64,000 bases of DNA from Ciona intestinalis (lineage: Eukaryota; Chordata; Ascidiacea; Phlebobranchia; Cionidae): positions 3,649,027 to 3,713,026 of the forward strand of contig NC_020167.2 of NCBI RefSeq assembly GCF_000224145.3, given 5' to 3'. The notes under the pieces are model-generated. The model saw only the letters and a program-made list of their open reading frames with translations. It ran no database searches and was not told the DNA's origin. The position numbers and the translations under genes were made by a program. Position 1 is the first letter of the stretch. The number at the start of each line of letters is the position of its first letter. Shown here piece by piece: positions 53,132-63,214 of this stretch.

Positions 53132-55155
53132 TTACACTACCAAGCAATCCGGCATTTCATATTGTGTTGCTCCATGCAACTCAACATTGTCCATCGTCAT
53201 GGTTATTGCGTGGTCACGTGGGCAAATGCAGCGTTGCGTGACGTCCAAAATCTCCGACGAGTTCAGTACGCGCTGCCAAATTATCGGACTTGATATTTGG
53301 CCACTAGAAAATATGGTTGTAAAGTTGTATGTAAACGTTTCGCAAAGTGTTAGATTTACCTAAATGCCTGAGAACGTTCCAATCCACCAGCATTGACCCC
53401 GTCTTGTTCCTGAGCAATTATCAACGTCCCACCACCTGCTATATTGCTACCCGGGTATCGAAAGCTTCCTAAACTAGTTCCGTTAACGTACATTCCTAGT
53501 TGCGAGGTTGCGGTGGAGAACCAAAAGCATAGATGTGTCTATAAATAAAAAAACAATGTTTTTCCTGCATTTATTCTTCTATTAGGCTAACTCTCTTGAA
53601 AACTTTTCTCACAGGCGAGAAATAAAGGTTTTATTTTGCATTAAATCGCCACTAACCACAGTATGAACAAAAATAATCTTACCCATTGATTCATCATGGA
53701 TGGAATTCTGAATATTTTTTGCCTTGAATTGTATAAATAAAAGTCAATCCTTGTTGCGGCTTCCAGCATTATAACCATTTCATTGTTACGGGAGTCACTG
53801 CTCGCGTAACTAAGCAAGCAGTTATGTGTGAAATCAGATGTGCGTACCCACATGCATATTGTAGCTGAGGATAGGCGAGGAAAGTAGGGTCGATACCGAA
53901 CATAATCTGTGATCTGGTTCAATCGGGGAAAGTTGAACATGATGTGTGGACAGCCTTGATGGTAAAAAAACAAGTTAAACACTTGTTAAACATGTTACAA
54001 TATTAAGCTACAACTTTTACTTAATATATAACGTTCACTTACCATACTTTAACTCTCGAATTTCATTCCGAAGACGTTCCAATTCTTGATTACAGTTGCA
54101 TTCATTGTCTGCACGACGTTAATAGAATAAGCTAGAGATGTTCCATCTCTTATTTTTAATAGCGTTGGTGGGGTAAAGAATGTTTGGGACACTCGTTTTT
54201 TCTATTTTCTCATCCCATTGGGTAGTAAAAAAAAACATTCAAAGAATTATATAGTAGGTTGGGGGAAGATGGGACACCTTTTCATTCTTTTTTCTCGCCC
54301 AATTTAGTAGTAAACAAAGAAAATGCAAAGAATTATAAAAGCGTATCCTCACGACTTCCATAGACCGTTGTTAATTGTTTAAAACACGATCAAGACTTCC
54401 CCCACCCTACTGTAAATTCTTTTCCTCACCACCCCCATAGACCGTTGTTAATTGTATAAAAAAAATTAGAATTTTTAAATATAATGTGCTAAAGGTGTTC
54501 CCCTCCCAACTTTAGTGTAAAATCTGGAATGACGAAACGCGCTATGGCATTTATTAAAGAACTATACTGATTCACATAATATCACATATATGCGACGTTA
54601 TGTCCGCACCTGCTTCGAGCCCGGGTGGTCCGCGACTTCCCTTTTCGCCTTTGGGGCCAGCCTTACCCCGACTCCCCGCTGCTCTCCCGTTTAGTTGAGA
54701 AAAGAAATCTGCAAACATGTTGTAACTGTAAATATTCGAACAGCGATTTTATGCACCAGTGAGCAGCTTAAAAGAAAGCAGCAAAGCATCGATTTTGTTA
54801 GAGGAAACAAAATTACCTTTTCTACGAAAAAAATATTTGATTCCTGTACCTTGTTATGAGTTTAGACTTTTTTACACTATCACAGAAAGCATATTTACAC
54901 GGCGCCGCAAGACCCTATAATGCTAAGAAGCATATAATATATACTGCAAATAAATCGCGATCTGCTTTAACATTTAAGCCATAAACTACACACAAAGTTA
55001 GGCTTACCTCCGCTATTCCCGGGTATTGGGGTAAAACTGGAGATCGGAGCGCATATTTGAACTTGATTTGTGTTAGATTGACAATCACCAGATACTAAAC
55101 AATGCAGGCATGATACAAAGAACATCGAATAAATTAACCCAAACGTTTGCAACAT
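53132..55155 (-). CDS. Secreted collagen-like/coiled-coil/pentraxin protein
   Basis: Exons on the minus strand: 55155-55008, 54708-54610, 54108-54043, 53954-53683, 53538-53360, 53303-53132. Phases agree; 311 residues. A signal peptide (MLQTFGLIYSMFFVSCLHCL) is followed by a Cys-containing spacer and seven uninterrupted Gly-x-y triplets (residues 61-81, GKAGPKGEKGSRGPPG core). A CNCN pair and a short heptad segment ELERLRNEIRELK (91-103) come next, then a pentraxin fold from about 109 to the end. The pentraxin signature H-x-C is present as HLCFWFS, one residue short of the usual pattern. GGGTLIIAQEQD matches the calcium-site strand of pentraxins. Collagen plus coiled coil plus recognition head suggests a trimeric soluble pattern-recognition protein. 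Ligand unknown. The start codon is only 34 bases from a MITE. Confidence 0.85.
54162..54511. mobile_element. AGTAGGG-type MITE interrupted by another copy
   Basis: The outer copy runs from GTTGGTGGGGTAAAG to AAAGGTGTTCCCCTCCC and is split after AAAGAATTATA by the inner copy 54253-54411 (AGTAGGTTGGGGGAAGATGG to TTCCCCCACCCTACT). It lies in the intron between the collagen and coiled-coil exons. Confidence 0.88.
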
Positions 55156-55188
55156 GCTGCCTTGCTGAGCAAATTTAACCTGGTATTA

Positions 55189-55433
55189 TAGTACTGCGGG
55201 GTAAAATAAGTACCGTTACCACTTAATATCGGATAGTTCCCAATTGTGTTTTCAATAATTTACAACCCTCCTTTAGAGTCGTGGGGATAGGCGGTATAAT
55301 CATAGTATACTGAAGTCACTTCAGTACTGAAGTCACTTCAGTATACTATGGTATAATTCTGTAAATCTATTTGTTTACCACCAAACAAAACGACAAAAAA
55401 AACATAATCCGTCTTACCCCATCAACCGAACTA
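55189..55433. mobile_element. MITE, diverged subfamily, next to a start codon
   Basis: AGTACTGCGGGGTAAAATAA to CCGTCTTACCCCATC, same variant as 44415-44597. It carries an inserted palindrome at 55301-55350. It lies 34 bases upstream of the pentraxin-gene ATG, so it forms that gene's immediate 5' flank. Confidence 0.7.
55301..55350. repeat. 50-bp near-perfect palindrome, two tandem 17-mers
   Basis: Starts CATAGTATACTGAAGT and ends ACTTCAGTATACTATG. The core is the 17-mer TACTGAAGTCACTTCAG repeated twice (55308-55341); each contains the palindrome CTGAAGT-C-ACTTCAG. Only the central bases of the two units break the overall symmetry. Confidence 0.95.
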
Positions 55434-55943
55434 CATTACTGGCAAGCAAATCCTAAAAAAATTTTTTTCCCTGATTATCGCAACTCAGGTAGCTTTAAAG
55501 AAAGTGCTGACTGGTTAACAAACAATATAATAAACGCTGACGAAGCACGTTCCTCTTGGCAGCGTCGCGAGGAAAGCGCAAACTATAACTAGAGTTTTTC
55601 GACTCCAATACAGTCCTGACATTTGCTCACATAGAAAAAACATCTAGTATAAATTTGAAAGATGGTTAACGTTTCGTGCCTAATTCTAAACAATGACGTC
55701 ATGGAGGAGAAACGTTGTTAGCTTGAGGCTGGGTTTAACTCAGAAGAGCGGTTCGGCAAATAGCAAGCACACATGAAAATATAGGTTTACTTCTGAAACT
55801 AACATAGTATTATCCGTTTTATGATGTTAGGAAACTGAAAAAGAAAAGTAAGCACGTGGGTTTTACATTTCATACACATTTTGAAGTTGGCTTCACAAAA
55901 TGTAGTTTTGGTAAAATAAACTTGGAATTATCAGAATTCATAT

Positions 55944-56127
55944 ATAGTAGGGACATATGGAACGCTTTTTATTCTATTTTCTAATTGCATTTGGTTGCAA
56001 ACAAAGAACATTTAAAACATTTAAAAGCCGTTTCATCACGACTCCCATAGACCGTTGTTAAATGTTTAAAATATGATTGATTTTGATATTATTTGTTAAA
56101 GGTTTCCCGCCTCCCCCCACCCTACTA
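55944..56127. mobile_element. AGTAGGG-type MITE
   Basis: TATAGTAGGGACATATGGAA to CCTCCCCCCACCCTACTAT, with the standard CCCATAGACCGTTGTTAA centre. Confidence 0.88.
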
Positions 56128-56410
56128 TTTATTAAAACTTCCCAAATATTGTTCCTATTATCACAGTTTTTGCGAACCCAATCTATAGCTTTAAAAATCG
56201 GAAATAAGTTTTAAACCGCGAGGTAACGCTATATCTTGAATTCCTCCAATTGCTCAGGGCGATGTCATGGCTGTATGGTGACTGGCATTACCCGCTGCTA
56301 CGCGTTACCGACGTTTGGATATTTGGTCTTTAGAGCTCTGTGGTTTCAGCAGCGGCGTGCGTCGAAATTGCTGCTGCTGCTAACAATACCGCCGCCCATT
56401 TTCCTTGAAC

Positions 56411-56607
56411 AGAAGGTTGGGGGAATATGGTACACATTTTATTCTATTTTCTCGTCTCATCTGGTAGAAAACAAAGAACATTCAAAAGAGTTATAAAACC
56501 GCATTTCCACAACTCCCATATACCGTTGTTAATTGTTTAAAACACAATCAGGATATTTGAATATTAAGTGCCAAAGGTGTCCTGTCTTTCCCCACCTGTG
56601 TTACTAT
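56411..56607. mobile_element. AGTAGGG-type MITE
   Basis: GAAGGTTGGGGGAATATGG to CCTGTCTTTCCCCACC, same orientation as the previous copy. Confidence 0.85.
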
Positions 56608-57349
56608 GTATATATATAAGCATGTTTGCAAATATAGTTGTATTATATTTTAAGAGGGTGTGTATATATTTTGTATATATTATAAATATAAATATTATTC
56701 AGAACTTTTATTTATAAAGGTATATAACCAAGCCGGAGAAGTTTTTATTTGTTTTTATGAGTTGGACGCATAAATTACCGGAAGAAATTTAAATATTGTC
56801 AAATTTCCAAATTTAGGATTTACATAATAGCTCGCAAAATTTGAGCAAAGCCGCAAAGCTCCGTAACGAGAGTGATCTACATATATCCGAGAAAGCTTAA
56901 GCAGTTACCAAAATTTAAATTCCTGGTGCGACTCGCTTAAGGTGCGCCTCGCCCTTAGGACATTTATGAAAAGTGATCGTTTTCCTGCTATTAGCATTAA
57001 ATGTAAACTACGACGACTATTTCGTGATAACACTAAACTATATTTATATATAAGCAGTAGTTCAGAGCAGAGTGCTTGGTGTGGCTGACACAGTTTCAAA
57101 TATTCTTCTCCTGTTTTCTTAAGTCGCGTTTCGATCGTATTGGAAGTATGGTGTGTGAAATGGCAACGTTCGAATGTCAGCTGGTATATCATATCATAGT
57201 TTTGATCAAGAGTTAGGCTACGCGTATAGCATACGTACAAGACTTCCATATTCAATTTGATAAAAATATAACTTTCCGCTGTTGTTTCTCTTCAGGAAGC
57301 TTTCTGCATTCGATTTTGAACAGTTTTGTTAAATGCCATACACGTAATC

Positions 57350-60300
57350 ATGAATTTAGGATTGACGTTACTTCAAATTTTGGCCCAGGCAAGCCAAACA
57401 CCGAATGCTACGAACTCGGTTTCTTTGTTGTTTCAAACAACTAGGTTACCACCGGTAGCAGGAGGTATGTGTGGTTTTATTTGGCAATGATTCAACCATT
57501 TTCAATTGCCTTATATATATATATATATCCATAACAGTACCAAGTCGAATCAATACGGGAAACACGGTGTTACGAGGGTATCTCAGGGCCGGACATTCGA
57601 GATTCGTAGAGGGTTGTAATCCAACAAGAAGAATTCCCTGTGGCAGATTTAACGTTGGGCCTACTACTCGGTGCGTAAAGTTTTTTTAGTTTATCATGTG
57701 TAATAATAACATACGAATATATTAGGGAGATGTGCCAACGTTGGAACTGTTGTTGGAATCCTATACATTCAGTACCATGCGCCAAGAATCAATACTTCGG
57801 TGGGTATATACTGTCTGTAGTCCAGTGGTTACGTCTATAAATACTAACGCTCTTTATAGTGATTGTAATATATAGTAGGGTATGGGGAAAGATGAGACAC
57901 CTTTAGCACATAATATCCAAATAGCATGATCGTGTTTTAAACAACGACGGTCTAGGGGAGTCGTGAGGATACGGTTTTATAAATGTTTAAATTTTCTGTG
58001 TTGACTACCAAATGTGACGAGAAAATAAAATGATAAGGTGTTCCATCTTTCCCCACCCCACATTATATAGTGATTGTAATGTATACTAACTTTAGTGTAT
58101 TGCAGTCATCAGATTGGCGAATTCAGATCCTGATTTCGGAATATGTGGAGTACCCCAAGCCTCTCTACAGCAAACCAACACCGCAGTCGGTAAGAAGCTA
58201 CATATATAACATTTTTTATATATGATAATTAGAACGAGTCTGTGTTGCCAGGTTTGCGTATTATGATAAATTTGTTCAACATATCGCTAATCAGCAAATT
58301 TATTTCTTTTAGTGAATCCACCTTTGCTACCATTTGCTCTGAGTGCAATACAATCCAGAATCATAGGTGAGTTATTATCTTCTTTATATATTACATTAGG
58401 TTCCTGACTGACGCGTTTTTAAATAAACACAGCAACTGCTATTTTAAAACCTCCAAGGTACTATACACACTACTTTATGCAGGACTTTTCCATTTTTATA
58501 CTCCATGTATTTATTCGGCTTTATTATAGTTGTGGGGCAAGATGGGATAGCATTAGCACCTAATTCCATATTTCCAAGTCAAGTCTTTCACAATAAAATA
58601 TGACATTAATAGTCACGGGCTGCGGTTATGTAATTCTGTGAATATTCTTTGTTACCCTTTAAATGAGATGAAAGAATGAAAATAAATTCCGTCTTACTCA
58701 ACCATACTGTTAGGGTAACGGATCATTCCTAAGACCCATGACTTACAACTCTGCGGAACCTCGCCCACATAGAATAATCAACCATACAATAAAACCTGAT
58801 GACAACCTCTTTGTTCTTCCCATAGGTGGAACGGTAGCGGTTGACGGGAATTGGCCGTGGCTTGCTTACATATACGAGCTGCAAAATGGAATTGCGGCTG
58901 GAGGTGTCTGTGGTGGTTCGTTGATCAATGATCAGTGGATTGCAACTTCAGCTCACTGCATTGGAACGTAAGAAACGTTACTTTTATAACTGTGATTGTT
59001 TCCCTAATTATATGTTTATATGTGATAATTAAAAACCACACAGGGGTAACAAAACTATAGTAGGTTAGGGAAAGTTTAATAATTCTTTGAACGTTGTACG
59101 TTTGTTTACTATCAAATGAGACAATATAGATTGAAAAGGTGTCCCATCTTCCCCAACCGTACTATATATTTGCGAGAAGTATCAGCTATTTTTATATAGT
59201 AGAGTGGGGGCACATTTTTATTCTATTTCCTTGTCTAACTAGGAAGTAAATAAACAACATTCAACGAATTATAAATCCGTATACTCATGACTCCCATAGA
59301 CCGTTGTTAATTGTTTGAAACACGATTAGAATACTTCGATGTTAGGGGTAAAAGGTGTTCTGCTTCCCTCGCCCTACTATATAGCAAAAAAGGTTACAAT
59401 GTGAAAATACTTGCAGAAATAATCCATCACTATACGGAGTTGTCCTAGGGGAACACACCACGACGATCTCATCGGGAAACGAGATTATATCGACAGTGGC
59501 TCTAATTATATTTCACCCGAGTTATAATCAAATAACTCAAGACAATGATCTTGCATTGATAAAGGTAAACTGCCTTCGGTATTGTATAATATTGGAGTGT
59601 ATATGGTTTATCCAATACCAGCACTTATAATGGTATAAGTTTAAAACTAAGCAAATTCAGTAATTGTTTACGAAAAAATCTGTTCATGACTTGCAGTTGT
59701 CTCAGAGAGTTGTTTTTACCCGCTACGTCCGCCCAATATGTGTGGTCCCACCAGGAACTATCACTGATAACAACCTCACACCGACATTTGCTGGCCAAAT
59801 GTGTTTGGTAGCAGGATGGGGCTTTACGTGTAAGTTAAGTTAAACAACAATAACATCATTTATCATGTCAAATTTTTTTTTGATATACAAATTAAAGAAT
59901 TATCGTTTATTTGCCCTTCCGTGGCGATTGTGGATAACTTTTTTATTATACTTTAAACTTTTTGCGCGTAGTTCTATACGACCTATTATTGACAGTAACA
60001 GTGATCATTACGTGTCTTTCACAACGATACAAATAATCCAATACATTCGGCATTTGAACATAAGGCTCTCAGTAATTAAACCCTAACTGCACAGAAATAT
60101 ATATATAATATTAAAAATAATATAAAACGTCCTTAATTCGTTGTAGCGTTCTTAATATACATCTAATTTTGCAGCATCGCCCGTTGGTATGAGAAGCAAC
60201 ATTCTAATGCAAGCCACGCTCCTAATTCAGCCCCACTTACTATGTACCAACATTGTTGTACTAAATGGGGCAGAGTATTTAAACAAATTTGTTCTAGTCG

Positions 60301-60802
60301 GTGACGCTCAGTTCTGTGCAGTAGGAACTTCAAATAACCAAGATACCTGCAATGTATAAGGACATATAGTGTGGATATTTATTTACTTTATAATACGCTT
60401 GACACAGCAAATATTATAGCTCACTAATTAAAAAGTACAAGTATAGTTGAGTGGGGGAAGACAGGTAACTGTTAGCACATTATATCCAAATATTCTGGTG
60501 GTTAAAGTTAAAGCAGCTGATGTTTTACTCCCCAGGGTGACAGCGGGGGGCCATTGATATGTTTGCACACTGATGGGAAGTACTATCTACATGGTGTGAC
60601 GTCTTATGGACCTTCGACTTGCGGACAAGGAAACAAACCAGGAATATACACGAGGGTAAAACACGTTTTCTTCTTAGCATAAACATTCCAATTGGGTCTA
60701 CATCGACTATACAGCATATGTATAAATCAGAACATACTAAATCGTTTATTCGCTTTAAAGATTGGTGATTTCGCCTCTTGGATAGCAACCACTGCAGTTT
60801 GA
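57350..60802 (+). CDS. Secreted trefoil-domain trypsin-like serine protease
   Basis: Exons: 57350-57464, 57538-57670, 57726-57799, 58106-58189, 58313-58366, 58826-58967, 59417-59564, 59697-59829, 60175-60353, 60536-60655, 60761-60802. Phases agree; 407 residues. A weak N-terminal hydrophobic segment ([11 protein letters not shown]) fits a signal peptide. A trefoil (P) domain has six cysteines at 65, 73, 86, 91, 92 and 101, with RRIPCG and NCCW. A linker with CGVP (Cys121) should disulfide-bond to the protease (ICVVP). Activation is after Arg151 (SRIIGG). The catalytic triad is His197 (SAHC), Asp245 (NDLALIK) and Ser357 (GDSGGP). Asp351, six residues before Ser357, predicts cleavage after Lys/Arg. 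All parts look intact. It lies divergent from the collagen-pentraxin gene. Confidence 0.93.
57872..58066. mobile_element. AGTAGGG-type MITE
   Basis: Copy in intron 3 of the protease gene, TAGTAGGGTATGGGGAAAGA to TTCCATCTTTCCCCACCCC. Confidence 0.88.
58527..58710. mobile_element. MITE, diverged subfamily
   Basis: GTTGTGGGGCAAGATGGGAT to CGTCTTACTCAACCATACT in intron 5 of the protease gene. Confidence 0.65.
59057..59165. mobile_element. AGTAGGG-type MITE, half deleted
   Basis: AGTAGGTTAGGGAAAG joins directly to the AATTCTTTGAACGTT half and ends TCCCATCTTCCCCAACCGTA. It is in intron 6 of the protease gene. Confidence 0.85.
59196..59381. mobile_element. AGTAGGG-type MITE
   Basis: AGTAGAGTGGGGGCAC to CTTCCCTCGCCCTACTATA, in the same intron, 30 bases after the previous copy and in opposite orientation. 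Confidence 0.85.
60443..60510. mobile_element. AGTAGGG-type MITE, left fragment
   Basis: TAGTTGAGTGGGGGAAGACA through AGCACATTATATCCAAATAT, then lost. It ends about 25 bases before the acceptor of the exon that carries the catalytic serine. Confidence 0.75.
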
Positions 60803-61074
60803 AAACTTCGTACAAAAAAGGATCTGTCAGATACAGAACGTAATTGTTCTTTTATGCGGGTGTGTGGAGAAATCTAACATGACGATCACGAAGTGCATTT
60901 GCCCGACACATATTTATCACAATACAAGCTATAATATATTATGACTTCTATAGCCTAATTCATACTTTTTATTTTTTCCTGCGTCTAACACATCTTTTGC
61001 GTTACTTTTAGTGCATCCTTATCTACATCGTTATTTAATACAGTCGTTCTACGTTGAGTTAAGTCTAATGTAGC

Positions 61075-61420
61075 ACTAAAAGTTTTTCACGTTTCCTAAT
61101 CGTGTTCTTAGCAGTTTGAACGTTTTGATTGAGACGCGGGCCACAGTTGTAGTAGGGTGGGGGAAGCAAGACACCTTTAGCACATAATATCCAAATATCG
61201 TGATCGTGTTATAACAATTATCAACGGTATGTGGGAGTCGTGAAAATACGGAATTATAATTGTTTAAATGTTCTTTGTTTAATGGGACAAGAAAATAAAA
61301 AGAAAAAGGTGTACCATCTCCCCCTACCCCATTATATATACCTCTTGAAATATCCTTGTTTTCTACCAAATGGGCCGATAAAGGAGTATGAAGTCTCATC
61401 TTACCCCACACTACTTTATA
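61075..61420. mobile_element. Diverged MITE containing a nested AGTAGGG MITE
   Basis: The outer halves (61075-61150 with TTTCCTAATCGTGTTCTTAG; 61335-61420 with TTTTCTACCAAATGGGCC and CATCTTACCCCACACTACT) belong to the diverged subfamily. The inner copy 61151-61334 runs AGTAGGGTGGGGGAAGCAAG to CATCTCCCCCTACCCCATTA. Confidence 0.8.
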
Positions 61421-61666
61421 TGTTGACCAAAGTTCTAGCGTAAACATAGGACTCTGGTATAGATTAAATCATGTTAATGTTGTTCATTAACTTGACTTAA
61501 AACCAATGTAGATATAACTACATTTATATGTTGCTACATATGTAGCCTACATGGCTAAAAAACAACAATACAGAAGCGTATTTACACTCCCCGGTCATAA
61601 TGTATGTATGGCGACACCGTGCTGTATTTTCTGCTTTCTGTAAAATCGGTTGATGGATCAGTTTTG

Positions 61667-61684
61667 TGACGTCGTTGACGTGGC
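61667..61684 (+). promoter_or_regulatory. CRE-like and ACGTGGC motifs upstream of TM9SF3
   Basis: TGACGTCG (61667-61674) and TGACGTGGC (61676-61684) lie about 180 bases before the TM9SF3 ATG. The second contains ACGTGGC, the core reported for Golgi-stress elements, and resembles an ATF6 site. Both readings are inference from short motifs. Confidence 0.35.
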
Positions 61685-61856
61685 GAGTTTATAGTACAAA
61701 ACACGCCGGATAGTTTTTGATATGTTTCTGTTTATTTTCAGTACGTAGTGGTACTTAGGCGATTTACTGTACGACTGTCGTTCAGTTTAAGGAGTCTGTG
61801 GTGTTGTAAAAGCCAGAAAAACGATTCTCTTTGGCTTGTTTTTGTCACAAATCAAT

Positions 61857-63214
61857 ATGAAGCACTTGATTGAATTTCTATATTTATTTTCGTTTATTGC
61901 GTTTGTTATTGCCGACGAAGACTCACACACAGTAAGTTTAAATTGTGCATTATATAATATATCAAAGGTACATGATAAACGGGCCGAATATCTTAACTGT
62001 ATATTTCGGTAAAAGGTGGTAGTGCAGAATCTTCCCTTACATTACATGACCACTATCGTAACTACTAAACTAAATAACCCTTATCTACTAACCCCTATAG
62101 CCAGAAACCACTACCCTCTGCCTTCATACTAATGATCCCAAACTACCTCCAACATTTTTCACCACCCCTAGTCTGCGTACCACCGAATGCTGCACTGCAG
62201 CACTGGTGCCTTTTCTGTAGTAAAATTAATAACATGGGACTATACGAAGAAGACGGAACACTTTTTCTGCTTCGGCAATTATTTAAATTAAAAAATACGG
62301 AAAAGCGCACGAGAAAACACTACAAAGTGTTTATAATTGTAAAACAAATTAATTAACTAATAAAAATACCTTTCTAAATACATAAAACACTAGTAAGAAC
62401 ATCTTTTCCACATTAGGTCGGTTATATATGCTCTTTCGTTTTGTTTACTGTCGTCGAGTCTGTGGTGTAACGGTTTGCGTGCGGTCGTATACTATCTTTG
62501 TTTCGTTTTTATCGGGTTCGAGTCCCTCACAGTGGAATACTTTTTAATTTTTTTTAATTTTTTTTTGTTTGAGTAGCACGAGTTTGGGGTTATATCTTAT
62601 GTGTATAAACCGTGAAACTAACTGCTCCCCATAGAATAGAGAAACGAGTTTGTAATTGCCTCCTAGCAGAAAAAGTGTTCCGTCTTCTTTGTATAGTCCC
62701 ATGTAAATTAATATTAGGTTTTATTATTGTTATGTTTTCGATATTTTTACAGTACAAAGATGATGAAGATGTCTTATTATGGATGAATACTGTCGGACCA
62801 TATCATAACAGACAAGAGACCTATGAATATTTTAGGTATCCAATTAAGAGCCTTTAGACAGATCAGTGATGTTATATTGTTGTGAAAAAAATATATTTGG
62901 TTTTAAATTTTTATTAACTTTTGAGATTTTTAAAATTGGCTTATAATTTTCAGAACAAAAATACATCACATCCATGAAAACAACTGTTTTTTATTCTAAT
63001 AAAATATTTTGAAATTTTTTTGCTTTTACTGTTTCACTGAATAAACCATGCAATAGCCACTACCTTAATTTTAACCATAGTTTCGTTGTTTTCCAGGCTT
63101 CCATTTTGTAAGGGTGGAAAGGAAAGTTTAATAGATCGTCATCATGAAAATCTTGGTGATGCCCTGCAAGGAGTGGAGTTGAAATACCAGTGGCGTTGGA
63201 TATTAAGTTTAAAC
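61857..63214 (+). CDS. TM9SF3: TM9SF3, transmembrane 9 superfamily protein, 5' part only
   Basis: Exons seen: 61857-61931, 62753-62835, 63097-63214; the rest lies beyond the window. A signal peptide ([16 protein letters not shown]) is followed by the lumenal domain. [20 protein letters not shown] is almost identical to vertebrate TM9SF3, as are [12 protein letters not shown] and [10 protein letters not shown]. Family members are nine-pass Golgi/endosomal proteins. At the end of exon 3 the expected family run Ser-Gly-Leu-Asp-Ile-Lys is reached only if two single extra bases are allowed (near 63188 and 63196). As written the frame reads [11 protein letters not shown]. Two indels within ten bases in a conserved gene look like sequence error rather than biology. 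A TTTTCAG at about 61740 may be a 5' UTR or trans-splice acceptor. Confidence 0.9.
62040..62175. repeat. C-rich CTAACCCC-type dispersed repeat
   Basis: CTACTAACCCCTATAGCC, ACCACTACCCTCTGCC and CTCCAACATTTTTCACCAC resemble the tracts at 35231-35310 and 63700-63830. It is in TM9SF3 intron 1. Confidence 0.5.
62455..62545 (+). repeat. tRNA-like (SINE head or tRNA pseudogene)
   Basis: GGTGTAACGGTTTGCG resembles an A box and GGGTTCGAGTCCC a B box, 45 bases apart, followed by long T runs. T-stem and acceptor pairings fit poorly, so I read it as a tRNA-derived repeat rather than a working tRNA. Confidence 0.45.

Larger units (their letters stand above)
55434..57349. other. Divergent intergenic region, pentraxin and protease genes
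   Basis: Contains two MITEs (55944-56127, 56411-56607) and otherwise AT-rich sequence. No further gene recognised. It must hold the promoters of both flanking secreted-protein genes unless trans-splicing hides more distant starts. Confidence 0.5.
60803..61856. other. Spacer between the protease and TM9SF3
   Basis: Holds nested MITEs (61075-61420) and the TM9SF3 promoter region. No other gene recognised. Confidence 0.5.

Noticed and set aside
60525-60815. 96-codon minus-strand frame
   Set aside because: It is the antisense of the two last protease exons and the intron between them.
62455-62545. Intron-containing tRNA
   Set aside because: A- and B-box-like blocks are present, but the T stem has mismatches and no acceptor stem of seven pairs can be drawn; read as a tRNA-derived repeat.
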